From Coneutiohabitans sp964457925 (GTDB taxonomy: Bacteria > Zhuqueibacterota > Zhuqueibacteria > Zhuqueibacterales > Zhuqueibacteraceae): a stretch of 64,000 nucleotides of DNA. Made by a program: the position numbers and the translations under genes. Location: NCBI GenBank assembly GCA_964457925.1, contig CAYWGH010000019.1, positions 62,001 to 126,000 on the forward strand. Reading direction: 5' to 3'. The stretch's first letter is position 1. Every line of letters begins with the position of its first letter. Below are positions 37,401 to 45,329 of this stretch, piece by piece. The notes under the pieces were generated by a model. It was not told the DNA's origin, searched no databases, and saw nothing but the letters and a program-made list of their open reading frames with translations.

Positions 37401-39060
37401 CGTCGGCAACGCTATCAAATTCACCGAGGCCGGACAGATCACAGTTTCCGCGCGCGAGAATAACAGCATGGTTGAAATCTCGGTAGCGGATACCGGCATC
37501 GGCATTCCGGCGGACAAACTCGAATCCATCTTTCAATCCTTCGAGCAAGTGGATGCTTCCACCTCGCGAGAATACGGCGGCACCGGCTTGGGCCTCGCGA
37601 TCACCAAACAGTTGGTGGAACTGCACGGCGGGAAAATTTGGGTGGAGTCCGCAGCCGGCAAAGGCTCGACGTTTACCTTCACGCTGCCAAAGTCCGAAGT
37701 CTCGAAGTCCGAGGTCACAAAGTCCGAAGTCGCGATGTCCAAGGTCGCGAGGGTTCGGCAAGTTGAGCCCGCTATAAAGTCTGTCGAGATAAAATCAGAG
37801 CAGGATGAAAGCAATGGGAAGAACGGTCACTTCAACATTCTCATCGTGGACGATGAGCCGGTGAACCAGCAGGTGTTGGCCAACCATCTCGCATTCGTCA
37901 ATTATCATTTTCAGCAAGCCTACAGCGGCGAAGAAGCGTTGCGCGTCATCGACAGCAACGGCAAATTCGATTTGATTTTGCTGGACATCATGATGCCGCG
38001 CATGTCCGGCTACGAAGTGTGCCAGCGCCTGCGCCAAAAATATCTGGCGACCGAGATGCCGGTGATCATGGTCACGGCCAAAGACCAACTGGCCGATTTG
38101 CTCGAAGGCTTTGCCTTGGGCGCGAACGATTATCTCGCCAAGCCTTTTACCAAAGACGAGCTTTTGGCGCGCATCAAAAACCAACTGAACCTGCTCCAGA
38201 TCAATGCTTCGTATGGCCGCTTCGTGCCGCGCGAGATTCTGCGCTTTCTCAATAAAGAAAGCATCATCGAGGTGAAGCTGGGCGACGGCGTGCAGATGGA
38301 GATGACGGTCTTCGTTTCCGACATGCGCGCGTTCGCCACCATCTCGGAAAAAATGACGCCACAGGAGAACTTCGCCTTCATCAACGCTTATTTTGAGAAA
38401 GTCAGCCCGCTGATTCGCCAGCATCGCGGCATTGTCGATCGTTATTCGGGCGACAACATCATCGCCCTTTTTCCACAGCAGCCGGATGATGCGCTGGCCG
38501 CCGCCATTGCCACGCAGCGCACGCTGACGGCAGAGAATGCAAGGGGCATGGCGCAAGGGGCGTGGCCAATCAATATTGGCATCGGCATTCACACCGGCAG
38601 CCTGATGCTCGGCATCGTGGGCGAAAGCGAGCGCGCACAGAGCGATATTTTCTCCGATGCCGTGAATTTGGCGTATCGCCTCGAAGGCTTGAACAAGCTT
38701 TACGGCGCGGCCATCATTATCAGCGCGCAGACGTTGTCCCGCCTGCATAATGCCAGCTCATATCACACGCGCTTTCTTGGTAAAGTGCAAGTCAAGGGCA
38801 AAAAACAAGCGGTGCCGATCTTCGAGATTTACGACGGCGATCCCGAGCCGATCATCGCGTTAAAGCGCGCGACGCAGGCGGATTTTGAGCAAGGTATGCA
38901 GAAATATTTTGCCAAAGACTTTGCCGCCGCGGTGCAATGTTTCGAGCGCGTGCTCGCGGAGAATGCTTCGGATACCACGGCCAGGCTTTTTCTTACACGC
39001 GCGACGCAATTCATGACGCAAGGTGTTCCGGAAGGTTGGGATGGGGTTGAGGTGATGTAG
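34474..39060 (+). CDS. Hybrid sensor: 14-blade Reg_prop propellers, Y_Y_Y, histidine kinase, receiver, class III cyclase
   Basis: 1528 aa from the ATG at 34474 (GGAG 6 bases before). Signal peptide LCLRIWIILLLNLTASLYAQ. Residues 30-680 hold 14 Reg_prop repeats of about 47 aa (core YEDRAGVLWIGTDGGLNKFD, then HDPKNPNSLS), enough for two seven-bladed propellers. A Y_Y_Y domain (YKLEGFNDNWIHLG...) and one TM helix (WAYGFYGLCILSLLYGI) follow. The kinase has His860 in TSHELRTPLNG and ATPase boxes NLVGNAIKF, DTGIGIP and GGTGLGLAI. A receiver has Asp1171 in LLDIMMPRMSG and the Lys of KPFTKDE. The last third is a class III nucleotide cyclase: metal Asp in FVSDMRAF and in RYSGDNIIALF, and SDIFSDAVNLAYRLEGL with the adenine/transition-state Asp, Asn and Arg. 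One protein thus joins carbohydrate-type sensing to phosphorelay and probable cAMP synthesis. Confidence 0.9.
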   Translation: MKLCLRIWIILLLNLTASLYAQGQAVKFEHIGPEHGLSQSSVYCILQDRQGFMWFGTDGGLNKYDGYNFTVYRHDPKNPYSLSNVTVMSLYEDRSGVLWIGTYGGLNKFDREKEAFISYQRDPKNPNSLSGAFVLSLAEDHTGALWVGTNRGLNKFNRETETFTCYQHDPKNPNSLSENRVRTLYVDRAGVLWIGIVGGGLNKFDPEKQIFTRYQHDPGNPNSLSDNFVWSIHEDHAGVFWIGTQGGLNRFDREKETFTRYQHDPKNPNSLSEDEILSFYEDRAGMLWIGTDGGGLNRFDRERQIFTRYGYDPKNPNSLRTNRIRSLYEDRAGVLWISVDGAGLNKLDRAKEKFTHYQRLPENPNSLSNNRVKSLYEDRAGVLWIGTDWGLNRFDREKERFTHYQHDPGNPNGLSENRVRPLAEDRAGMIWIGTNSGGLNKFDPEKEIFTHLKHDPQKLNSLSDNVVWSLLADRAGTLWVGTYVGGLNRLDRETETFTRYQYDPDNPNSLNDTIVRSIYEDRAGMLWIGTDGGFNKFDRAEGTFTRYKHDPQNPNSVSSNRVRPFHEDRNGMLWIGTWGGGLNKFHREKEIFTRYNVRDGLPDDVIYGILEDDHGNLWISTNNGLSKFNPQTKQFRNYDAGDGLQSNEFSGSAYHKSHRTGEMFFGGVNGFNIFHPDSLRDNAYIPPVVFTSFKRYNTEEAQGEVIIEKGISTRAALTLSYKDNILAFEFAALNYRSAFKNQYAYKLEGFNDNWIHLGTKRDVTFTNLDPGEYTLRVKGSNNDGVWNEEGASLKITITPPWWKTWWAYGFYGLCILSLLYGIRRFELRHKTRELARERQVSERLRRVDKLKDEFLANTSHELRTPLNGILGLTESIVDTFEKVPPAKTHANLGMIIASGRRLASLVNDILDFSKLKREDLALQKKAIDMRVLADLVLKFSEPLLAGKNLLLKNAIANDIAAVEGDENRLQQILHNLVGNAIKFTEAGQITVSARENNSMVEISVADTGIGIPADKLESIFQSFEQVDASTSREYGGTGLGLAITKQLVELHGGKIWVESAAGKGSTFTFTLPKSEVSKSEVTKSEVAMSKVARVRQVEPAIKSVEIKSEQDESNGKNGHFNILIVDDEPVNQQVLANHLAFVNYHFQQAYSGEEALRVIDSNGKFDLILLDIMMPRMSGYEVCQRLRQKYLATEMPVIMVTAKDQLADLLEGFALGANDYLAKPFTKDELLARIKNQLNLLQINASYGRFVPREILRFLNKESIIEVKLGDGVQMEMTVFVSDMRAFATISEKMTPQENFAFINAYFEKVSPLIRQHRGIVDRYSGDNIIALFPQQPDDALAAAIATQRTLTAENARGMAQGAWPINIGIGIHTGSLMLGIVGESERAQSDIFSDAVNLAYRLEGLNKLYGAAIIISAQTLSRLHNASSYHTRFLGKVQVKGKKQAVPIFEIYDGDPEPIIALKRATQADFEQGMQKYFAKDFAAAVQCFERVLAENASDTTARLFLTRATQFMTQGVPEGWDGVEVM
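37690..37749 (+). repeat. 15-bp coding minisatellite in the kinase-receiver linker
   Basis: Four head-to-tail units of AAGTCCGARGTC plus a variable codon encode KSEVS, KSEVT, KSEVA and the diverged MSKVA. It lies between the kinase ATPase domain and the receiver and keeps frame because the unit is a multiple of three. Confidence 0.85.
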
Positions 39061-39165
39061 GGTAAGTGCCTTGTCTGCGGTGTGTGGAATGAATTCGACA
39101 TTGTTTATTTAGCCAGGATTTATTAAGTTTTCTGGAAGCAATTGTCCAATTCATGGGGTCTCAAC

Positions 39166-39591
39166 ATGCTCAATTGGGAGCAATGGCGCGAAAAGTCCAA
39201 GAGTTCTTTGGAAGCGGCGCAAATTTTGTTGGAACGTGAGAAGCCGGTTGAAGCGGCAAGCCGGTCGTATTATGCGGCCTATCAAATGGTGACGGCTGTG
39301 CTCATCAGGCTCAACTTGAGGCCTCGCGATGCCTTCGGCAATTGGTCGCATCATGAAACGATTGAGATGTATCAAACCCACGTTTGCAAAAAAGCAAGCT
39401 TGGGGTTTCGCAATCAACGAGCTCTGAAGCGTCTGCTCCCCCAATTCCGTACTTTGATGGAAATAAGATATCTGACTGACTACGGCGATCATTCAAAGAC
39501 AACGGCCTTTTCTTCCGTGCCCTCGCTCTGGCGGGATGCAAATCGCTTGGTAAGCCTTCTGAACTCACTGCTCCGCAGAGGTTTATTATGA
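39166..39591 (+). CDS. HEPN-domain protein
   Basis: 141 aa from the ATG at 39166 (TTG at 39142 also in frame). An all-helical protein with the HEPN-type segments SSLEAAQILLEREKPVEAASRSYYAAYQ and RDAFGNWSHHET near the middle, then MEIRYLTDYGDH, which could provide the Arg and His of a HEPN RNase site although the spacing (R-x7-H) is longer than the classic R-x4-6-H. The stop overlaps the next start (ATGA, 39588-39591), indicating coupled translation. HEPN proteins often are RNase toxins; here the usual MNT nucleotidyltransferase antitoxin is absent. Confidence 0.7.
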   Translation: MLNWEQWREKSKSSLEAAQILLEREKPVEAASRSYYAAYQMVTAVLIRLNLRPRDAFGNWSHHETIEMYQTHVCKKASLGFRNQRALKRLLPQFRTLMEIRYLTDYGDHSKTTAFSSVPSLWRDANRLVSLLNSLLRRGLL

Positions 39592-39842
39592 TCACGACGA
39601 ATCAACGTGCCGTGTCAAACAATCACCTAAATGCCGCCCAAAAAAAAACAGTACAACTTTTCAAAAAGAAACTCGCACAAGAGATGCCGAATTTACGCAT
39701 TGCATGGGTTCAGCCCTACAATGATACGATCGTCGAATTACATATCGAGTATGACAAGCATACTTACCGAAAAAGTCTGAAAGCCTCCAAACTAGCTTTT
39801 GAAGTGGAAGAAAAAACCGGTATCACCATGATTTTTCGATGA
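39588..39842 (+). CDS. Small basic protein of unknown function, middle of a three-gene module
   Basis: 84 aa; not recognised. Lys-rich N-terminal helix (NAAQKKTVQLFKKKLAQEM), then beta-strand-like segments LRIAWVQPYNDTIVELHIEYD and a C-terminal helix. It overlaps its neighbours at both ends by ATGA junctions (39588-39591 and 39839-39842), so the three genes almost certainly act together. Small size and linkage to HEPN and a CopG-like protein suggest a toxin-antitoxin role, but the sequence alone does not show it. Confidence 0.6.
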   Translation: MITTNQRAVSNNHLNAAQKKTVQLFKKKLAQEMPNLRIAWVQPYNDTIVELHIEYDKHTYRKSLKASKLAFEVEEKTGITMIFR

Positions 39843-40123
39843 AGGTGAGGGATAAACGGAGAGACGGCGTTATGGCAAAAAATAGTAAGAAGCCTGTACC
39901 TCCCAAAAACATGAGCATAAAGGAAGCCTCGGACTTTTGGGATGAGCATAGCCTACTTGAATTCGAGGGGACAGAAGAAGTAGAAGTCGCTTTCAAGCTA
40001 AAGAAAAAGCAATATATCGGCATTGATCGCGACGTTTTCAACAAGCTCAATTCGCGAACAAAACGGCAAAAAGTAAGTCCGGAAGCCTTGCTGGAATCCT
40101 GGATTACCGAAAAAACAAGATAG
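39839..40123 (+). CDS. CopG/BrnA-like antitoxin
   Basis: 94 aa. MSIKEASDFWDEHSLLEFE is the N-terminal block of CopG-type antitoxins that carry an EAxxFWDxH motif, and VEVAFKLKKKQYIGIDRDVFNKL with SPEALLESWI fits a C-terminal ribbon-helix-helix DNA-binding fold. The ATG at 39839 overlaps the previous stop; an alternative ATG at 39872 has a GGAGAG further upstream. Such proteins normally pair with BrnT or RelE-type toxins; here the partner would be the HEPN protein or the 84-aa protein. Confidence 0.65.
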   Translation: MKVRDKRRDGVMAKNSKKPVPPKNMSIKEASDFWDEHSLLEFEGTEEVEVAFKLKKKQYIGIDRDVFNKLNSRTKRQKVSPEALLESWITEKTR

Positions 40124-40137
40124 CGATTTCTATCGAT

Positions 40138-41658
40138 TTGGAACCCGAAACCCAGAAATACGAAAGCCTCCTCGAACTGGCCGCCATCCTCAGCCAGCAA
40201 ACCGACTTTCAGGAAATTCTCCGCGTAACGGCGCAGAAGGCGGCGAGCTTGATGAATGCCGAAACCGCGACGATCATGATGATCAATCCGCAGACGCGGC
40301 ACACGGTGAGAACCGTGATGCAAGAAGGACGCGAAGATGATCCGCGGCAGTTCCAGGTTGTCCAAACCCACGTGAGCGGTTGGATTATCAAGCATCAGCG
40401 GCCTTTTGCCAGCGCCGACCTCAAAACCGATCCCAACTTTGCCAAAAATCTATTCGCCGGCATCCCGATTAAAACCGTGTTGGGCGTTCCTCTGCGTGTT
40501 GAAGGCACTGTGATTGGCGCTATCATTCTTATAAATATCGACCAGCAACCAGCAACGAGCATCCAGTATTTAGAACAACTCGCCACCATCGCTGCGCCTT
40601 ATCTGCGCAACGCACAAAAAATTCAGCAGTATTTTGCCGCGCCGGTGCCGGAAGCCACGCTTCTGACTAAATACGAGGCACTCGGTTTGATCGGCAAGAG
40701 CAAAAAGTTTATCGAGCTTTTGCAAGCGATCGAAGCCGCGGCGCGCTGCGAGGTGCGGGTGCTGTTGGAAGGCGCCAGCGGTACCGGCAAGGAGTTGATT
40801 GCCCGCGCCATTCACCGGCTGAGCAGCCGCAGCGACCGGCCGTTTTTGGCAATCGATTGCGGCGCCATTGCCGCCAACCTCATCGAGAGTGAATTGTTTG
40901 GCCACGTGAAAGGCGCTTTCACCGGCGCCACTTCCGACCGCAAAGGCTTGCTCGAAGAGGCGAATGGCGGCACGCTGTTCATGGACGAAATCGCCAACCT
41001 GCCCATCGACATGCAAGCCAAATTCATGCGCGTGCTGCAGGAAGGCGAAGTGCGCCCGGTGGGCAGCAACAAAACCCGCCACGTTGATGTTCGTCTCATC
41101 GTTGCCAGCAGCTCTTCTTTGCGCAAGCTGGTGGAGGCGCAAAAATTCCGCGAAGATTTGTTTTTCCGGCTGCATGTCTATCCCATTCGCATCCCTTCTT
41201 TGGATGAACGCCAGGAAGATGTTGCCCTGCTCGCCAATTATTTTCTCAAAAAATTTGCCGCCGAACAGGCAAAATCTGTCGAGTCATTTCACGAAGCGAT
41301 TTTGGATTTCATGCAACAGCGCCACTGGGCGGGCAACATCCGCGAATTGGAGAATCTCGTCGAACGTCTCGTCACCCTCGCCTCAACCAAGATGACGATT
41401 TTAGAGCGCGATCTTCTGCCGCAAGAGCTACGCAAAGAGATGAAGAAATTCGCGGCCGGTCAACAGGATGCTGATGCGATCAAGCCCTTGCAAGAAAGCC
41501 TGTCCGAATACGAAGAGCAGCTTCTCAGGAACGCCCTTGTCGCCAACAACTGGAACATCGCCAAAACCGCGCGCGCGTTGCGCATTGCCGAGCAGACGCT
41601 GCGGTATAAAATGGGGAGTTTGGGGATTGTGCGGGGAAAGGCGAGGGGCGAAGGGTGA
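40138..41658 (+). CDS. Sigma54-dependent transcriptional activator with GAF sensor domain
   Basis: 506 aa, opening at TTG 40138 with no good ribosome binding site; the start is uncertain but the GAF domain (about residues 15-155) needs this region. The AAA+ domain (about 180-410) has Walker A GASGTGKE, the sigma54-contact loop GAFTGA (259-264), Walker B GGTLFMDEI, and the R-finger region FREDLFFRLHVYPI. The C-terminus carries a Fis-type helix-turn-helix (NNWNIAKTARALRIAEQTLRYKM). Expected role: open-complex formation at -24/-12 promoters in response to a GAF ligand. A -24/-12-like element lies about 220 bases past its stop, before an exported-protein gene. A broken copy of this gene is at 46911-47588. 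Confidence 0.9.
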   Translation: MEPETQKYESLLELAAILSQQTDFQEILRVTAQKAASLMNAETATIMMINPQTRHTVRTVMQEGREDDPRQFQVVQTHVSGWIIKHQRPFASADLKTDPNFAKNLFAGIPIKTVLGVPLRVEGTVIGAIILINIDQQPATSIQYLEQLATIAAPYLRNAQKIQQYFAAPVPEATLLTKYEALGLIGKSKKFIELLQAIEAAARCEVRVLLEGASGTGKELIARAIHRLSSRSDRPFLAIDCGAIAANLIESELFGHVKGAFTGATSDRKGLLEEANGGTLFMDEIANLPIDMQAKFMRVLQEGEVRPVGSNKTRHVDVRLIVASSSSLRKLVEAQKFREDLFFRLHVYPIRIPSLDERQEDVALLANYFLKKFAAEQAKSVESFHEAILDFMQQRHWAGNIRELENLVERLVTLASTKMTILERDLLPQELRKEMKKFAAGQQDADAIKPLQESLSEYEEQLLRNALVANNWNIAKTARALRIAEQTLRYKMGSLGIVRGKARGEG

Positions 41659-41695
41659 GGGGCGAAGAGCGCCAATCGCCTTTCACCCTTCGCCC
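41646..41695 (+). terminator. 13-bp stem-loop at the end of the sigma54 activator gene
   Basis: GGGCGAAGGGTGA (41646-41658, including the stop codon) pairs perfectly with TCACCCTTCGCCC (41683-41695) around a 24-base loop. Only a weak T-rich stretch follows, so termination efficiency is uncertain. Confidence 0.5.
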
Positions 41696-41712
41696 TTCGT
41701 TCAAAACTCTCC

Positions 41713-41890
41713 AATTTTTCGCGGCTCCTACTTCAACAAAAACAACCTCGATTTCACCCTCTAATTTTTTGCGGATTTTTCTCACTTGATTTTCGCCGTC
41801 CTGCCTTTACATCTCTCCCGATAACGCTCAGTTTCTATTCGATCAATCATCCTCAAAAAGTTTCCCCGCTTCATGGCACAATATTCGTCT
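41713..41890 (+). repeat. Duplicated downstream flank, copy A
   Basis: GCGGCTCCTACTTCAACAAA, the following AACAACCTCGATTTCACC and GCGGATTTTTCTCAC blocks, and a terminal GGCACAATATTCGTCT match a block at 47688-47866 in order and spacing. Each follows a copy of the sigma54 activator, so the duplication included the flank. Confidence 0.75.
41874..41889 (+). promoter_or_regulatory. Sigma54 (-24/-12)-like promoter element before an exported-protein gene
   Basis: TGGCACA (41874-41880), 4 bases, then TCGTC (41885-41889). The -24 half matches TGGCAYR fully; the -12 half has the G at the right spacing but GT instead of the usual GC. It lies 55 bases before the ATG at 41945 and next to a sigma54 activator gene, and is conserved in the duplicated copy at 47851. 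Confidence 0.45.
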
Positions 41891-41944
41891 CAGTAGCAGC
41901 AAATCCTCACAAAATTCAAAAGCTTCTTGCAACGGGAGGGCGTT

Positions 41945-43759
41945 ATGCATCGAAAGCTACAAGTCACGCGGAGTCTATTTGTGCTGCTGCTGTTTGGTGT
42001 CGTGTTGGGAAATGCGCTTGCGCAGCCCTTCACCTGGTCGAAAGGAGGATCACGAGCACAAGATTACGATGCCGGCGGAGACCCAGCCGCGAGTCACGGC
42101 TCGGAAAATGGCGGCTTCATTAAATCGAGGGTCGCGACCATAAACGGCTTTGGCTCATATGCGACCAGCATTGCACCCGGCCAGTACCTTGGTAAAGGCA
42201 TAAAGCTTTCCGCCTATGTGAAAACAACGAACGTCGCAGACTATGCCGGTTTGTGGATGCGCGTCGATGCTGCGGGGAACCAGATTCTGAGTTTTGACAA
42301 TATGGGGACAAGGCCCATCGTGGGCACGACGGATTGGGAATATTTTGAGATCATTTTGGATGTTCCAGAAAACAGTGCAATCATCTTCTTCGGCATACTG
42401 CTCGCCGGCACCGGCGAAGCCTATGTGGATGGCTTGCAAATAGAACCGGCAGCGCGCACATGGAACGTTATCAGCACCGGCACGACGCAAACGATCTTAG
42501 CGCTCAAAGCCGTGGACGAAAATACGGTTTGGGCCGGCGCCATGGGCGGAACCTATTTGCGCACCACGGACGGGGGAGCAACTTGGAAAACGGGTGTCGT
42601 GCCAGGCGCGCAGACGCTCTTCTTTAACTCCATCGCCGCTATCAATCAAGACACGGCTTATTACACCGGACAGAATTGGAACACGCTGCAAGACGCGCGC
42701 ATCTACAAAACCACGGACGGCGGCGCGACCTGGACGCAGCAATATCGCAACACCGGCGCCGGCGCTTTTTTCAACAGCATTGCGTTTTGGGACGCGAACA
42801 ACGGCCTGGCCACGAGCGATCCGGTTGGCGGCAGCTTTTTGATCGTCACCACCACGGACGGCGGCGCCACCTGGAACCAGGTGCCTGCGGCAAATCTTCC
42901 CGCGCCAAAACCAAACGAATATGCAGGCTTTGGCGACACGGGTGGCACGACCCTTTTTGTTGAAGGCAAGAATAAAGCCTGGTTCGGCACCGGCAACGCG
43001 GCCCCGATTCGCGTGATCAAATCCACGGATCAAGGGAAAACCTGGACCTCCGTAAGCACACCGTTACCGACCACTGGAGATTTTTCCGGAATCAGTACAG
43101 TAGCATTCGCAGACTCGCTTACGGGCTTTGCCGGAGGTTATAAGTCTTCCTATAGCAAAACCGAGACGATGTTAGTGAAAACCACGGATGGCGGCCAGAG
43201 TTGGAATTTGGTTCCGGCTTTCAATCTTCATCCTTCGACGATACAGTATATCCCGAATACCAATAATAAAATGATGGTGGCCAGTTCGGGCCAAGGCGCG
43301 GCCTATTCCAATGACGGCGGCGACACCTGGCAAATTCTTCCGAACACGCAGCCAACCCATGCACTCAGTTTTGTCAGCCCCACTGCTGGTTGGGCATCAA
43401 GTCTTTACCTCAACGGGAAAGTATTGAAGTTCATTGGCAATATCAGAACTGCGGTTGCAGAGCAATCAACCGCGCAACCTTCCGGCTTTCACCTCGCGCA
43501 GAACTATCCCAATCCTTTTAATCCCGCAACCATGATCCAGTATGAGTTGCCGCAAGCCGAGCAGGTGCAACTCGCCATTTACAATTTGCTCGGCGAGAAA
43601 GTGCGCACGCTCGTTGATGCCAAGGAGTCGGCGGGAGTGAAGCAAGTCACCTGGGACGGCCGAGATGGGAACGGTCAGCGCGTGAGCAGCGGTGTGTATC
43701 TGTATCGCCTTGAGGCTGGCGAGTTCAAGATGACGAGGCGGCTTTTGTTGATGAAATAG
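41945..43759 (+). CDS. Exported BNR/YCF48-type protein with C-terminal T9SS-like sorting domain
   Basis: 604 aa from the ATG at 41945, preceded by GGGAGGG with 5-base spacing. Signal peptide SLFVLLLFGVVLGNALAQ. A jelly-roll-like region (about residues 25-175; MGTRPIVGTTDWEYFEIILDVPE, GTGEAYVDGLQIE) resembles carbohydrate-binding or effector-binding modules. Then come YCF48/BNR repeats with the KTTDGGATW and TDQGKTWTS signature, as in photosystem II assembly factor-like and sialidase-type propellers. The final 90 residues (HLAQNYPNPFNPATMIQYELP...SGVYLYRLEAGEFKMTRRL) are the type A sorting tail used for secretion and surface anchoring in FCB bacteria. Probably surface-exposed; ligand unknown. 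Confidence 0.85.
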   Translation: MHRKLQVTRSLFVLLLFGVVLGNALAQPFTWSKGGSRAQDYDAGGDPAASHGSENGGFIKSRVATINGFGSYATSIAPGQYLGKGIKLSAYVKTTNVADYAGLWMRVDAAGNQILSFDNMGTRPIVGTTDWEYFEIILDVPENSAIIFFGILLAGTGEAYVDGLQIEPAARTWNVISTGTTQTILALKAVDENTVWAGAMGGTYLRTTDGGATWKTGVVPGAQTLFFNSIAAINQDTAYYTGQNWNTLQDARIYKTTDGGATWTQQYRNTGAGAFFNSIAFWDANNGLATSDPVGGSFLIVTTTDGGATWNQVPAANLPAPKPNEYAGFGDTGGTTLFVEGKNKAWFGTGNAAPIRVIKSTDQGKTWTSVSTPLPTTGDFSGISTVAFADSLTGFAGGYKSSYSKTETMLVKTTDGGQSWNLVPAFNLHPSTIQYIPNTNNKMMVASSGQGAAYSNDGGDTWQILPNTQPTHALSFVSPTAGWASSLYLNGKVLKFIGNIRTAVAEQSTAQPSGFHLAQNYPNPFNPATMIQYELPQAEQVQLAIYNLLGEKVRTLVDAKESAGVKQVTWDGRDGNGQRVSSGVYLYRLEAGEFKMTRRLLLMK

Positions 43760-43829
43760 TATCAAATTGTTTCGTGAAGCGCCTTGAGTCTCACAAAACA
43801 GTTTCAGCAGAACGATTCACGGAGGAAGC

Positions 43830-45281
43830 ATGAACACGGTTAAAATGCTAGACACAGCCGCGGCGGTTATCCTGGCGCTGTCAGTCTCATTTCCCCTTCA
43901 GGGTTGGGCGCAGTGGGAACACGAAATCGTCGCAGCAGGAGGAAGTGGTAATGCCTGGGGCATTGCAGATCTCGATGGCGATGGGGATATCGACTTAACC
44001 TACAACCATTTGCTGAACCAACAAACCCTATGGTTCGAAAATGCCCCCACCGGTTGGACAGAAAATCTGATCGACGCGGCCGGCCCATTCACTGTGGCGC
44101 AGATATCCGGAGGGTTTTGTTGGGATATGGACCAGGACGGCGATCAAGACTTTGTTCATCTGCAATTCACGCAACCCAGTGTTGTGGTCTGGTATGAGAA
44201 CATTCTCAATGGCGCCCTATAGATCAAGAACGTTATTAGCGATAACATCGGCATGCTCGCCAACATGTTTGGCAATGTCGCCGATCTCGATGGCGATGAG
44301 GATTTGGACATTGCGATCATCGATAACGGCAAAGGTATGGTTGTTTGGATCGAGAACACCGGTGGAGGCCTGAACTGGGCCAAACACGATATCGCACCGT
44401 TTACGCCGTTTCAAGGGCGATGGCTGACGGTGATGGACGTTGACGGTGACAGCGATGCTGAGGTAATCTTTACCATGAATGATTCCGTCTTCTATTTCGA
44501 AAACAGACTGCCCCAAACCTCCTGGCCCAAAACAGCGATCGGCGCCTCTCTCAATGGCAGCTTCTTTGGCAGAGGCGCGGATATCGATCGCGATGGAGAT
44601 TACGATGTGGTGGCCAGTGGCTTCAATGCCAATCAGTTGGCATGGTACGAGAATCCCTCGTGGGAGTTGAGAATCATTGCCAATGATTCGCCGCAGCCAC
44701 TCTTGGGACCGGTCGGCGATCTCGACGGTGACGGCGACATCGACATGGCCGTTGGCGAAAATGGCGGTCTGGCGTGGTATGAAAATCTTGGCAACAGCAT
44801 GGACTGGCAGCGCCGGATAATTGCAACCAACGAGCAAGGCCGTTTTCAAGCATTGGGCACAGCAGATGAAAACGGATTGGTGGACATCGACCAAGATGGC
44901 CACATCGACATCGTGGCATCCGCGAGTGTCGGGGATTTGCGCTGGTATGCCAATCCCGGAGTGATCTCGGCAATTGCTGAAGCAGCGGATGCGGAAGAGC
45001 CCAGCGCGTTTCACCTCGCACAAAATTATCCCAATCCCTTCAACCCCTCAACGCTGATTCGCTATGAGCTTCCGCAAGCCGCGCAAGTGAAACTCGCCAT
45101 CTATAATTTGCTCGGCGAGAAAATTCGCACACTGGTTGATGCGAAGGAATCCGCGGGCGTGAAGCAAGTCACTTGGGACGGCCGAGATGGGAACGGTCAG
45201 CGCGTGAGCAGCGGGGTGTATCTCTATCGCCTCGAAGCGGGCGAGTTCAAGATGACGAAACGGCTTTTGTTGATGAAATGA
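43830..45281 (+). pseudogene. Exported FG-GAP/VCBS repeat protein with sorting tail, cut by an in-frame amber codon
   Basis: One frame runs 43830-45281 except for TAG at 44220-44222. The part before it has a good RBS (GGAGG), a signal peptide ending GWAQ, and repeats DLDGDGDIDLTY and DMDQDGDQDFVH. The part after it continues in the same frame with DLDGDEDLDIAI, DVDGDSDAEVIF, DIDRDGDYDVVA, DLDGDGDIDMAV and DIDQDGHIDIVA, then the full sorting tail. A single G-to-T change of a GAG (Glu) codon would explain it. It may be a recent nonsense mutation, a sequencing error, or readthrough; the downstream part shows no decay. If intact, 483 residues, surface-exposed calcium-loop propeller. Confidence 0.8.
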
Positions 45282-45285
45282 ATGT

Positions 45286-45295
45286 GGGGGGGGGG
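45286..45295 (+). repeat. Run of ten G
   Basis: A homopolymer of 10 G, 35 bases before the ATG of the next exported protein. Such tracts slip during replication and can change promoter spacing. Confidence 0.8.
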
Positions 45296-45329
45296 CAGTT
45301 GCGAACACGCGCGAGCATGAGAAAGATAA

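Noticed and set aside
37795..38748. 317-codon minus-strand open frame
   Set aside because: Opposite the receiver and cyclase domains; shadow frame.
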